A DNA stretch of 64,000 bases from Berkiella sp964496435. Lineage in GTDB: Bacteria; Pseudomonadota; Gammaproteobacteria; Berkiellales; Berkiellaceae. A program made the translations under genes and the position numbers. This document shows positions 17,143 through 25,341 of the stretch, piece after piece. The notes below the pieces were generated by a model that made no database searches, was not told the DNA's origin, and worked only from the letters and a program-made list of their open reading frames with translations. The stretch is from positions 47,710 to 111,709 of the forward strand of contig CAZBZP010000010.1 of assembly GCA_964496435.1 (NCBI GenBank), read 5' to 3'. Within the stretch, counting starts at the first letter, position 1, and each line of letters starts with the position of its first letter.

Positions 17143-18142
17143 AAACTCGCACACCAACCTTGCTATCGTTTTTCTTCTCAACAACAGGAGTTGTTGTTGA
17201 AGCCACATTGGCTTGTGCTTGAGCAAGATTTCTTTGAGTTGTAATCGGTGCTGGGTGTTTTGTCAAAAGCGCATCGAGTTCTTCAGATCTCTTAGCACCG
17301 GACTCAGGCAGCGTTTTTAAAGCAGGTTTTCTGCAGTATTGCGCGCCCTGATAAATACCGCGGCCTGCTTCAACAAGCGCTACCGTCGCTGTTGCTGCCA
17401 TAACAACATCACCGACATAGGGCACATCAGGGATGGTGTCTTTGATAATTTGTGGACCATATTCTGTTGCCAGTGCCGCAGCGCCACCTAACCATAAGCT
17501 TGGTCTTGTGAACACGCCTTTGGTGAATGACAATAAACCATGACCCGCACGATTCAATAAGCCAGGCTTTGCAGCGGCTGCTTTGATTGCAGGTTGTTGT
17601 TCTGGTTGCTTAGCTTCATCCGCTTTGGCAACGTTAGGCGCTGCTTGAGCTTGTTGATCTACAACGTCATTACTTTCCACGTTATCTTCTTCAATGTCTT
17701 CTTCGCTGCTCATTTCAGGAATATAGAAAGCAACTTCTTTAAAGCGGCTTGCATTAACATGTGCCAAGGAAGCTGAGACAGGTGTCAGACAATCTGTTGT
17801 AATTCTTTTTGCCGGAATAGTAGATTTGTCAGCTAATTCAAAGCTGTCATCTTCGATATCGTTATCTTCGCCTTCAAATTGCCATTTAAAAATGGGAAAT
17901 TGTTCTTGTGATGTTAGGCTCACTTTTTTATTGGGTGCTGTTTTTTCTGGTGCAATGATTACGCCATCTAAAGCAGCTTGTAAGGCATCTTCATAGGTTG
18001 AGAAAACAACAATAGAGTAAACATCATCCGTGGTTGCAGGATCAATGGTTAAACAATGACGCAGATCGTTGTCTTTAACTGTTGACCATTTTTTTCCATT
18101 ATGAACTTTAATGGGATTTTCTACGGAATAAAACTCTAACAT
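17141..18142 (-). CDS. Uncharacterised acidic protein (333 aa)
   Basis: No family recognised. GAGGTGAAGT immediately precedes the ATG. The N-terminal 70 residues look folded (MLEFYSVENPIKV, then a strand-rich part with YSIVVFSTYEDALQAAL). An acidic region follows (DNDIEDDSFEL, SSEEDIEEDNVE). A Gln/Ala-rich linker leads to a moderately hydrophobic segment (about 215-270) containing LWLGGAAALATEYG and VVMAATATVALVEAG, which could be a membrane hairpin. Taxon-restricted by appearance; effector status is speculation. Confidence 0.5.
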   Translation of the reverse strand: MLEFYSVENPIKVHNGKKWSTVKDNDLRHCLTIDPATTDDVYSIVVFSTYEDALQAALDGVIIAPEKTAPNKKVSLTSQEQFPIFKWQFEGEDNDIEDDSFELADKSTIPAKRITTDCLTPVSASLAHVNASRFKEVAFYIPEMSSEEDIEEDNVESNDVVDQQAQAAPNVAKADEAKQPEQQPAIKAAAAKPGLLNRAGHGLLSFTKGVFTRPSLWLGGAAALATEYGPQIIKDTIPDVPYVGDVVMAATATVALVEAGRGIYQGAQYCRKPALKTLPESGAKRSEELDALLTKHPAPITTQRNLAQAQANVASTTTPVVEKKNDSKVGVRV

Positions 18143-18182
18143 ACTTCACCTCTTTATTATAAAAACTACTCAATCGAAAAAG

Positions 18183-18863
18183 TTAAACGTAATAAGTCAC
18201 ACTGGTCATCATTTTAGCCATCATGCGCATCCCCCAAGTCACGGGAAATGGTAAATCTGCAGCGCCGTGCTCAATGGCGGTTTTAGCATGCATTGCCTCT
18301 TCTTCTTGCATCACTGAAACTATTTTTAAGCTTTGGTGATCATGTTGGGGAAGGACATTCAAATGATGTGAGAGATGATCAAAAACTTGTTGTTCAGTCT
18401 GCGCTAAGAAACCTAAACTCCATTTATCGCCAATAAGGCCTGCTACGGTGCCGATTAATAGCGAGCCTGTAAACCACAGTGGGTTAAGATAACTGGTGTG
18501 GCTATCCAATTGATGTATTCTTTGTTCGCACCAATGTAAGTGATCGCTCTCTTCCTTTGCAGCTGTACTTAAGGCATCTCGTAAGGTGCTAGAACGCGCT
18601 GTAATACTTTGCCCTAAATAAAGCGCTTGAGCACAAACTTCACCTGTATGGTTAACGCGCATCAAAGCAGCGCTGTGTCTTTTTTCCTTTGCTGTTAATG
18701 TGGCTTCTTGAGCCGTGTCAGCAGGATTGGGTCTGGCGTCTGTGTTCTTGTTTTGTGGTAAATTATTTATAGTGCGTATACACTGAGTTAAACGCATAAT
18801 AAGCTGATCATGCCAGCTATAGCGCCTTGGGTTGTTAGTTATATCCACCATTTTGCCATTCAA
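18183..18863 (-). CDS. coq7: Coq7-type demethoxyubiquinone monooxygenase
   Basis: Di-iron hydroxylase of ubiquinone synthesis acting at C6 of 2-polyprenyl-3-methyl-6-methoxy-benzoquinol. Both ferritin-like halves are present: MRVNHTGEVCAQ with the first Glu, KEESDHLHW with ExxH, then TEQQVFDHL and QEEEAMHAKTA with the second ExxH. About 45 N-terminal residues precede the conserved core. ATG at 18863, or the internal ATG four codons on, could be used. Divergent from the bufferin-like gene at 18884, with only 20 bases between the starts. Confidence 0.94.
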   Translation of the reverse strand: MNGKMVDITNNPRRYSWHDQLIMRLTQCIRTINNLPQNKNTDARPNPADTAQEATLTAKEKRHSAALMRVNHTGEVCAQALYLGQSITARSSTLRDALSTAAKEESDHLHWCEQRIHQLDSHTSYLNPLWFTGSLLIGTVAGLIGDKWSLGFLAQTEQQVFDHLSHHLNVLPQHDHQSLKIVSVMQEEEAMHAKTAIEHGAADLPFPVTWGMRMMAKMMTSVTYYV

Positions 18864-18883
18864 ACCAGTGAGGATTATTAAAG

Positions 18884-19168
18884 ATGGGCAATCATATCAA
18901 AAAAACAATACAGTCGGCTATCTCTGCTGCAATAACTTTGGGTGTGATGGCAGGGAATAGCGTTGCATTTGCTTCAGGCCAAGCTGCAAAACCAGAAGCG
19001 GCCAAACAAATGGAGAAATGTTATGGCATCGTAAAGGCAGGCATGAATGATTGCGGGACGCCTACACATTCTTGTGCGAGTCATGCAACCAAGGATGCCG
19101 ATGTTGATGAATGGTTATACCTTCCAAAAGGCACATGTGAAAAAATTGTTGGCGGTAAAACTAAATAA
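18884..19168 (+). CDS. BufA1-like (DUF2282) bufferin precursor, periplasmic
   Basis: Small exported Cys-containing peptide of the DUF2282/BufA family, precursors of copper-binding RiPPs whose cysteines are modified by a DUF692 (MNIO/BufB) enzyme with BufC. A signal peptide spans residues 1-31 (hydrophobic AITLGVMAGNSVAFA). The mature part has the family cysteine pattern: EKCYGIVKAGMNDCG, then SCASHA, a DEWLYLPKGTCEKIVGG end. The BufC-like gene follows after 11 bases, but no BufB gene lies between or near them, which is unusual. A possible role is sequestering copper in the periplasm. Confidence 0.85.
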   Translation: MGNHIKKTIQSAISAAITLGVMAGNSVAFASGQAAKPEAAKQMEKCYGIVKAGMNDCGTPTHSCASHATKDADVDEWLYLPKGTCEKIVGGKTK

Positions 19169-19179
19169 CTTTTTGCAAC

Positions 19180-19950
19180 ATGCAGTTGAAAGAACTACAA
19201 AATAGTTTTGTTTGCTCATTGCTTCAAAAACAACTAGATGAAAATTTATCTCTATGGATCACGGCGCGCCATCCCAGGCGTGCTGTTGATTCTATGGATA
19301 TTTATAGACACAGTAGAGTTGCGCGCATAACAAAAGTTTTGCAAAATACTTTTGCTGTATGCCTTGCTATCGTAGGTGAACATTACTTTAAACAGTTATG
19401 TTATCACTACATGAACACGCATTTTTTTAATACACATGACATCACGCTTTATGGGATTGAATTTTCTCAATATCTAAACGATAACGTAGACAAGCATCGT
19501 TTAGATTATTTGTCGGATGTGGCTGCTTTTGAATGGGCTTATTTTAATGTTCATTATCAAGGACAAAATGCAGCTTTAGATGTTAAGGCACTTGCTTTAG
19601 TCTCACCACAAAAACAAACACACTTAAAATTTAAATTAGGTGCTTCTCATCAATTAGTGCAATCAGATTTTCCTATCCTCAATATATGGCAAGCTCACCA
19701 GCAAGATGCCATTACTGAGTCTATTGATTTAGATGCAGGGGGAACTCAGCTTTTAGTTTATAGACGAGGCTGGGAAGTCCTAATTGAAACGCTTAATGCC
19801 GTTGAATTTTTATTTTTAAGCTGTGTGTCTCAAGGCATGACTTTCGAGCAGATTGGGGATGCTTGTGTGAAGGCTTTTCCAGAAGCTGAGCTAACTGCCT
19901 TGTTTCCCAAGGCAGTTGAGCGCGGCTGGATCACGGCATTTTATCTATGA
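19180..19950 (+). CDS. DUF2063 protein, BufC/HvfC-like RiPP partner
   Basis: Member of the DUF2063 family, whose N-terminal domain was labelled putative DNA-binding and which acts as partner of DUF692 enzymes in bufferin maturation. Family features: ELQNSFVCSLL start, the IYRHSRVARITKVLQNTFAV segment, then an aromatic-rich AAFEWAYFNVHYQG and a winged-helix-like C terminus (EQIGDACVKAFPEAEL). 256 residues, normal length. It starts 11 bases after the BufA-like gene, so the two form an operon. The missing DUF692 enzyme must be elsewhere or have been lost. Confidence 0.85.
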   Translation: MQLKELQNSFVCSLLQKQLDENLSLWITARHPRRAVDSMDIYRHSRVARITKVLQNTFAVCLAIVGEHYFKQLCYHYMNTHFFNTHDITLYGIEFSQYLNDNVDKHRLDYLSDVAAFEWAYFNVHYQGQNAALDVKALALVSPQKQTHLKFKLGASHQLVQSDFPILNIWQAHQQDAITESIDLDAGGTQLLVYRRGWEVLIETLNAVEFLFLSCVSQGMTFEQIGDACVKAFPEAELTALFPKAVERGWITAFYL

Positions 19951-19968
19951 TGCAGTGCAAAACTTGGC

Positions 19969-20199
19969 TTATACGGTCATAAACTCTTCTTCTTGCTTTG
20001 TAGCAGAAGACTTAGCGGGCGTATCGATAAAATCAAAACGTTTAATGAGCGCGGTAAGATCGCGTCGCCATTTTTCATGTTCTGCTTTCAGTACGGTATT
20101 TTCTTTTTCAAGTTCTTCAACTTGTAGACGAAGTAGTTCGATGACTTCAACTGCGTTCGCTACTTTTTGTTCCAATTTTAATAAAAGATCCGATGTCAT
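19969..20199 (-). CDS. ZapB-like short coiled-coil protein (TIGR02449-type, 76 aa)
   Basis: A single coiled coil over about residues 5-55 (VEVIELLRLQVEELEKEN, then LKAEHEKWRRDLTALIKRF), the pattern of the gammaproteobacterial TIGR02449 family related to the cell-division factor ZapB. AGGAATATAAC precedes the ATG. In many relatives this gene neighbours zapA and 6S RNA; neither is seen here. Convergent with the DUF2063 gene and divergent from the DUF2970 gene. Confidence 0.7.
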   Translation of the reverse strand: MTSDLLLKLEQKVANAVEVIELLRLQVEELEKENTVLKAEHEKWRRDLTALIKRFDFIDTPAKSSATKQEEEFMTV

Positions 20200-20260
20200 G
20201 TTATATTCCTAATATAAAAATGCGTACTCGCGTATTCTAATGAGTATTAAGGAAAGTGCA

Positions 20261-20473
20261 ATGGAGCCTGTTAATCAAAAACCAACATTATGGCAAGTCA
20301 TTAAAAGCATGCTTGCGGCGATGTTTGGTGTGCAAAGTGATCAGGTTTACCGCAGAGATTTTGAAAAAGGTAACCCTTGGGCCTATATCGTAGTGGGCAT
20401 TGTTATCACAGTCGTTTTTGTGTTGACATTAGTGCTGGTGGTGAAATGGGTGTTGGCAGGTGTTAAGAGCTAA
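20261..20473 (+). CDS. DUF2970 small membrane protein (70 aa)
   Basis: Single-pass membrane protein of the DUF2970 family. The cytosolic N terminus has the family motif PTLWQVIKSMLAAMFGVQS, and one transmembrane helix covers about 43-65 (YIVVGIVITVVFVLTLVLV). I start at the ATG at 20261, seven bases after AAGGA; an upstream in-frame ATG at 20240 lacks a ribosome site. Function unknown. Confidence 0.85.
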   Translation: MEPVNQKPTLWQVIKSMLAAMFGVQSDQVYRRDFEKGNPWAYIVVGIVITVVFVLTLVLVVKWVLAGVKS

Positions 20474-20484
20474 TAGTAATCCTC

Positions 20485-20513
20485 CTTCCCCCCTTTTATT
20501 CAAAGGGGGGAAG
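20485..20513. terminator. Bidirectional terminator between DUF2970 gene and rpoS
   Basis: A 12-bp stem, CTTCCCCCCTTT against AAAGGGGGGAAG, between convergent genes; short A/T runs on both sides. Confidence 0.8.
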
Positions 20514-20523
20514 AAGAAAAACG

Positions 20524-21516
20524 CTAAGTGAATAACACTTCTGACTCTACGCCTTGGGTTTCTAACACTTGACGCAATTGCTTTAGTGCTTCTACTTGAA
20601 TTTGACGAACACGCTCGCGTGTTAAGCCAACCTTTTGGCCAACTTCTTCTAAGGTTGCTTCTTCATATCCATATAAGCCAAATCTTTGCGCTAATATAGA
20701 ACGCTGCTTGTCATTTAAATTTTGTAAGCAAGCATTTAAGCGTGTATACAAATTGTTATTTTCAAGCTCAATCGCTGGCTCTTCGGATTCATTATCAGCA
20801 AGTGCTTCAAGCAAGGGTTTTTCAGATTCATCGCCCATGGGCGTATCTAAAGACAACGTTTTTTCATTGAGACGCAACAATTTATTCACTTCATCTGGAG
20901 AGATATTTAATGCACTTGCAATATCTTCATAAGAAGGTTCTGTTTCTATAGATTGTGCTAACTCACGTGCTTTTCTAAGATAAGTATTTAATTCTTTAAT
21001 AACATGAATCGGCAAGCGAATCGTACGAGTTTGATTCATCAACGCTCGTTCAATATTTTGACGGATCCACCAGGTTGCATAAGTAGAAAAACGAAAACCT
21101 CTTTCTGGATCAAATTTTTCCACTGCACGAATTAGGCCTAAGTTTCCTTCTTCAATCAAATCCAGCAAAGTTAAGCCGCGATTTAAATAGCGTCTGGCAA
21201 TTTTAACAACAAGGCGCAAATTGCATTGGATCATGTGATTACGGGCTTTAAGATCACCTTTTAGTGAGAGCCTGGCATAATGAATTTCTTCTTCGGCGCT
21301 TAATAATGGTGAGGTACCTATCTCTCTTAAATAAATTTGTGTTGGATCTACATCAGAGGAGGATTGGATTTCTTTGTCATCTTCTAATACTTCAATTTCT
21401 TCAATTACCTCAGTTTCTTCTTCTTCAATTTCTACTTCTTCTTGGTCTGTTGGATTACTTCTGTCCTCAACTTCGTTATAAGAAAAGTCGATGGGGCCGT
21501 TCCACACATATTTCAT
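20524..21516 (-). CDS. rpoS: RNA polymerase sigma factor RpoS
   Basis: General stress and stationary-phase sigma factor. 330 residues. The first 55 are acidic (Glu-rich). Region 1.2 begins DPTQIYLREIG; region 2 has NLRLVVKIARRY and the -10 recognition segment RFSTYATWWIRQ; region 3 has IRLPIHVIKELN; region 4.2 has TLEEVGQKVGLTRERVRQIQ. The spacing and the RLPIHVIKELN signature favour RpoS over RpoD. GGAGGG lies seven bases before the ATG. nlpD, the usual upstream neighbour, is not present. In intracellular relatives RpoS controls the shift to the transmissive phase. Confidence 0.95.
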   Translation of the reverse strand: MKYVWNGPIDFSYNEVEDRSNPTDQEEVEIEEEETEVIEEIEVLEDDKEIQSSSDVDPTQIYLREIGTSPLLSAEEEIHYARLSLKGDLKARNHMIQCNLRLVVKIARRYLNRGLTLLDLIEEGNLGLIRAVEKFDPERGFRFSTYATWWIRQNIERALMNQTRTIRLPIHVIKELNTYLRKARELAQSIETEPSYEDIASALNISPDEVNKLLRLNEKTLSLDTPMGDESEKPLLEALADNESEEPAIELENNNLYTRLNACLQNLNDKQRSILAQRFGLYGYEEATLEEVGQKVGLTRERVRQIQVEALKQLRQVLETQGVESEVLFT

Positions 21517-21712
21517 TTTTTAACCCTCCTTGGCATTTATTGTTCGTCAAATACTATGCATTCTGCATGCCTAGTTATCTTTTTTGTTAATAATCAAGAC
21601 ATTAGAAATTTTTGCTGCATTGGAGGTTTTTAAAAATGTAAAAGAGTCTGGCAGTTGAAATGTACATACATAACGGTGTTAGAATGGGGAAGGTACAACT
21701 GTTCTTTGCAAT

Positions 21713-21800
21713 GTGAATTTATGTGTTGTTGGCTACGTTTGATTTCCCCAGTTATGCACTCAGATGTGCTCTCCTGGAGGTTGCCACCTAGCCTACCAAG
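21713..21800. repeat. Palindromic interspersed repeat, copy 2 (upstream of ihfB)
   Basis: The core at 21746-21780 pairs CCCCAG with CTGGAGG and TGCAC with a GTGCT-type arm. It begins with an ATGTGTTGTTGGC flank and ends in a CACCTAGCCTA flank, like copies 1 and 3. It fills most of the 350-base gap between rpoS and ihfB; the rest shows no further gene. Confidence 0.6.
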
Positions 21801-21868
21801 TAACCCTTAAGGGGAAATTCAAATTACTGCAAACATAGTTATTTATGTTTCTAATAAGGCAGCAAGGC

Positions 21869-22174
21869 ATGACAAGGGCTGAATTGATAGATGCTCTAGC
21901 GATGAAGCAACCTCAGATCCCCATTAAGCTCATTGAGCAAGGTGTGAAAGAGGTGTTTGAGCAAATGGCTGTTGCCTTAGAAAATGGGCAACGTATAGAG
22001 ATCCGAGGTTTTGGCAGCTTTGCACTGCGGTACCGCCCTCCTCGAACAGCTCGTAATCCCAAAACGGGAGAATATGTTGCAACGGAGGAGAAATATGCTC
22101 CCCACTTTAAACCAGGGAAGGAATTAAGAGAACGTGTTAATGAAGCAGCACTTTCTCATCATGAGGAGAATTAA
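21869..22174 (+). CDS. ihfB: Integration host factor subunit beta
   Basis: DNA-bending nucleoid protein. The ATG at 21869 (MTRAELIDALA) fits the family start and has AAGGC about eight bases upstream; the eight-residue upstream extension is probably untranslated. 101 residues. The beta-arm with GFGSFALRYRPPRTARNPKTG, carrying the intercalating Pro, and HFKPGKELRERVN are diagnostic and favour the beta over the alpha subunit. The usual upstream neighbour rpsA is absent. Confidence 0.93.
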   Translation: MTRAELIDALAMKQPQIPIKLIEQGVKEVFEQMAVALENGQRIEIRGFGSFALRYRPPRTARNPKTGEYVATEEKYAPHFKPGKELRERVNEAALSHHEEN

Positions 22175-22191
22175 TTTTTATGGGGAACAAT

Positions 22192-23046
22192 ATGTTTAAG
22201 TTTGTTTTTCAACTTGCCCTCCTGCTCGTTTGCTCTTTGTATCAACCTCTTTCCCATGCGCTATGCGGTATGGACGAAGATGATGACTACTATGGCAATG
22301 CAGAAACATGTCCCTTTAAAAATGCCATAGAAAGCACAGAAGGGCTGACACCAGATGATGTTGCCTTTCTTAATGCGGTAAATGCCACCAGAATTATAAA
22401 TCGCTGGTACATGCGCTTGATGGCCGGTAAACCTAAATTCCAAGTGAGAGATATTCAAAATACCTCTGTCGGAACTTTTAACGGTTTATCAGTGGCTACA
22501 CCCGCATTCAGTGAAAGCCACTTACAAGTAACACTTGCTGGCGGTTATTTCTGGGAGCAGTGGGCTGCTGAATTTGAAATTTTATTTTCTAAACGTTTCG
22601 ATTTTACTTTGGCACCAACCTTTGCCAACCCACCAGCCTTACCTGGGGTTTCAACACAAATTCAATTCAATCAAGTGGCTGCATTCTTTAATATGCAATA
22701 TGTGATTCCACGATTGTTCAGTTGGTATCCAAGAAGGTTACAAATCCATTTGGACGGTGGTATTGGGGGCGCGTTGAAACAAAACAATGTGACCATCACC
22801 AGTTTGACAGGCATATCTTACACAAGCGCGACAACACGTAATGTGACTGCTGCTGCGAATTTAGGCGTGGGTACGCGTTACCAAGTGACAGCACATGTCT
22901 TGGTAGATATCGCATACCGTTATTTCTTCTTAGGAAAAACGAAATTTGGTCCAGCATTTGCAGCTTCACCTTTGCAGGATGTGCAATTTCAATCTAAAGA
23001 ATTGCAAACAAATGGATTCTTTGCTGGAGCCGTTTATCAGTTTTAA
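22192..23046 (+). CDS. Outer-membrane beta-barrel protein (284 aa)
   Basis: Exported protein with a signal peptide (FVFQLALLLVCSLYQPLSHA) and a C-terminal Phe in GAVYQF, the signature of BAM-inserted barrels. Alternating-residue strands occur throughout (LQVTLAGGYFWEQWAAEFEI, VLVDIAYRYFFLG). I favour the ATG at 22192, which has GGGGAA just upstream and puts the signal peptide at the terminus. It resembles small OmpW/OmpA-barrel-like proteins but no subfamily is recognised. It follows ihfB by 17 bases and precedes the Sel1 lipoprotein gene by 22, so the three may be cotranscribed. Confidence 0.75.
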   Translation: MFKFVFQLALLLVCSLYQPLSHALCGMDEDDDYYGNAETCPFKNAIESTEGLTPDDVAFLNAVNATRIINRWYMRLMAGKPKFQVRDIQNTSVGTFNGLSVATPAFSESHLQVTLAGGYFWEQWAAEFEILFSKRFDFTLAPTFANPPALPGVSTQIQFNQVAAFFNMQYVIPRLFSWYPRRLQIHLDGGIGGALKQNNVTITSLTGISYTSATTRNVTAAANLGVGTRYQVTAHVLVDIAYRYFFLGKTKFGPAFAASPLQDVQFQSKELQTNGFFAGAVYQF

Positions 23047-23068
23047 ACTTTAGCCAGGGAAAGAGGCA

Positions 23069-25192
23069 ATGTTAAAATTATCTGCAAGAGCCACGCTTTT
23101 TACGGTACTACTTGGATTGTGTGGCTGCCAAGGGCAAACCTCATCATGGTCCTGGGGCGCAACCCCAAGGCAGCCCGAGCAGGCACAGGCAAGCCAAACT
23201 AAACAAGATCAAAATACCGCTTTGGCCAAAGAAAAAGCGGTTTATTCAAAAAAAATAACGCAAAGCAAAAAGAAAAGCCAAGAGAAGCAAACGGCTGCTA
23301 AAACTAAAGACAAATCACACGCTAAAGCAAAACCAGCAAAACCTGCTAAAACAGTTGCTGGGGCAAGCAAATCAACGAAGAAAAAAACACAAGTTGTTGC
23401 ACAAGCTGACACAACACCAACACAGGCCAAAAAACCACTCTTTAAAGGCTGGTGGTCAACGCCTAATGTCGATGAAGATCAGGGCGAGTTTTGGGGTAAA
23501 AAATGGTGGTGGGGTAAACAAGTCTATTTGCCACCAGGATCTGATGGCTTATTTGTAAAGGGTGATCAGTTTTATAAAGAAGAAAGCCCAAAGAGCTTAG
23601 AAAAAGCACGATATTACTTTGAATTGGCTGCTAAACAAGGTAATAAATTTGCCCAAGGCCGTTTAGGAGAAATGTCCTATTGGGGGCGAGGCTTACCGCA
23701 AAATGACGAGGTTTCTGCAGCGTGGTTTAGAAAAGCCGCAGAGCAAGGCTTGGTTTCTGCACAATTAATGATGGGTGATTTATATTTAGAAGGTCGAGGG
23801 GTACCCCTTGATATTGAAAGCGCTAAATATTGGTATCAATGTGCGGTTGATCAAAAAAATGTTGATGCCATGATTCGATTGGGTCAACTCTATGAAAATT
23901 ATTCAAAAGATTATAACGATCACTTGCGGGCAATGGACCTTTATCAACAAGCTACCCGCTTAGGCGCTAAAGACGGCAAATATTACCAAGGGTATATGTA
24001 TGCCCATAGCGAAGTGATAGCACGTAATTATCGCAAAGCACTTCATCTTTATCAGGAAGCAGCACAAGCAGGTGTTGCTGATGCTTATGCTGAAATTGGT
24101 GAAATGTATTTAGCAGGCAAAGGGGTTTCTCAAGACAAAGCCCAAGCCGTGCAATGTTTTATTCAGGCAGCAGAACTAGGCTCAGGCAAAGGTGCTTATA
24201 ACCTCGGTGTCATGTATGAAGTAGGTGATTGGGTCAAAAAAGACTATCACAAAGCATTATATTGGTATCGTATGGCGTCTGATGCGCATTATTCATACGC
24301 TTATTTGCAAATAGGTGAATTCTATTCAAATGGTTTTGGTGTCCCAGTTGATTATACCATTGCCAATTACTGGTATAAGTTGGCGGCAGAAGATGACATT
24401 GTGCAAGCGCATGTTCATCTAGGTGACCATTACTTCATTGGTCGTGGATTCTATCGCGATCCTTATCAAGCTTGGATACATTATTGTGAAGCCGCTAAGA
24501 AGGGCGATGTTTATTCACAATATATGTTAAGTGAGCTTTATATCGACGGGCTAGGCGTTCCTTACTCACTTGAGAAATCTGTGTATTGGTATAACCAAGC
24601 AGATAAAGGTGTTGGTAATGCAGTTGCTAAATACCTGGTTGGCCGACACTACCAATTTGGTGAAGGCTTTGAGCAAAATATTCCTCAAGCCATGTGGTGG
24701 TATCGACTCGCGGCTAAACAAGGCTATAGCGTTGCTCAAAATGAAATGGGTGAACTCTATCTCAAAGGGCGTTATGTCACTAAAGATTATGGTAAAGCCT
24801 TGGGCTTCTTTAGAAAGGCAGCGGCAAGCAAATTGGCTTTGGCGGAATACAACGTTGGTTTAATGTACTACAACGGTTGGGGGTTAACCGAAGATAGACA
24901 GCTTGCTCTAAAGTGGTTTATGAAAGCAGCTAAACACCATGAAAGTGAATACGCGCAATTTTTAATTGGTGAGATGTATGCTGAAGGCTTAGGGGTCAAG
25001 CAGGATAGGGCTGAAGCTTATGCATGGATGTGCATAGCAGCTGATCACCGCATGGAGAACATGCAGCAAGAATTAGTTAAGCTGCTTTGGGAAACATCTC
25101 ATGCCGAAGACAAACGCGCTCTAGCGCTTGCTAAGCAATATAACTCAAAATATGGAAATGACCATTTAATTGAGAATGAATCAATCAATTAA
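23069..25192 (+). CDS. Sel1-repeat lipoprotein (707 aa)
   Basis: Lipoprotein with a lipobox ending at Cys20 (LLGLCGC). A Lys/Ala/Thr/Gln-rich linker (about 25-125) precedes about a dozen Sel1-like repeats (about 165-690), each of the form A..G..G-x-Y..GxGVxxD...A..W+..AA..G. The repeats form alpha-solenoid surfaces that bind partner proteins. Legionella Sel1 proteins such as LpnE and EnhC take part in host entry and trafficking; the same may hold here but is inference. A strong terminator follows. Confidence 0.88.
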   Translation: MLKLSARATLFTVLLGLCGCQGQTSSWSWGATPRQPEQAQASQTKQDQNTALAKEKAVYSKKITQSKKKSQEKQTAAKTKDKSHAKAKPAKPAKTVAGASKSTKKKTQVVAQADTTPTQAKKPLFKGWWSTPNVDEDQGEFWGKKWWWGKQVYLPPGSDGLFVKGDQFYKEESPKSLEKARYYFELAAKQGNKFAQGRLGEMSYWGRGLPQNDEVSAAWFRKAAEQGLVSAQLMMGDLYLEGRGVPLDIESAKYWYQCAVDQKNVDAMIRLGQLYENYSKDYNDHLRAMDLYQQATRLGAKDGKYYQGYMYAHSEVIARNYRKALHLYQEAAQAGVADAYAEIGEMYLAGKGVSQDKAQAVQCFIQAAELGSGKGAYNLGVMYEVGDWVKKDYHKALYWYRMASDAHYSYAYLQIGEFYSNGFGVPVDYTIANYWYKLAAEDDIVQAHVHLGDHYFIGRGFYRDPYQAWIHYCEAAKKGDVYSQYMLSELYIDGLGVPYSLEKSVYWYNQADKGVGNAVAKYLVGRHYQFGEGFEQNIPQAMWWYRLAAKQGYSVAQNEMGELYLKGRYVTKDYGKALGFFRKAAASKLALAEYNVGLMYYNGWGLTEDRQLALKWFMKAAKHHESEYAQFLIGEMYAEGLGVKQDRAEAYAWMCIAADHRMENMQQELVKLLWETSHAEDKRALALAKQYNSKYGNDHLIENESIN

Positions 25193-25206
25193 ATGCATGA
25201 TCATAC

Positions 25207-25233
25207 AAAAAGGGGGGGTAACCCCCTTTTTTT
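25207..25233 (+). terminator. Rho-independent terminator after Sel1 lipoprotein gene
   Basis: AAAAGGGGG, a short loop, CCCCCTTTT and a continuing run of T. Confidence 0.9.
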
Positions 25234-25341
25234 GTTCTAAAACATAAAATTTATGAAGTTAATGGGTTTACATTATCTGAATCGTGGTTCAAATTATCCC
25301 ACCAGCAAAAAAGAAGCTCCTTGTTAGTTTTATAGGTTAAT

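Noticed and set aside
23242..23430. Minus-strand frame opposite the Sel1 lipoprotein linker
   Set aside because: A compositional shadow of the Lys/Ala-rich linker with no independent support.
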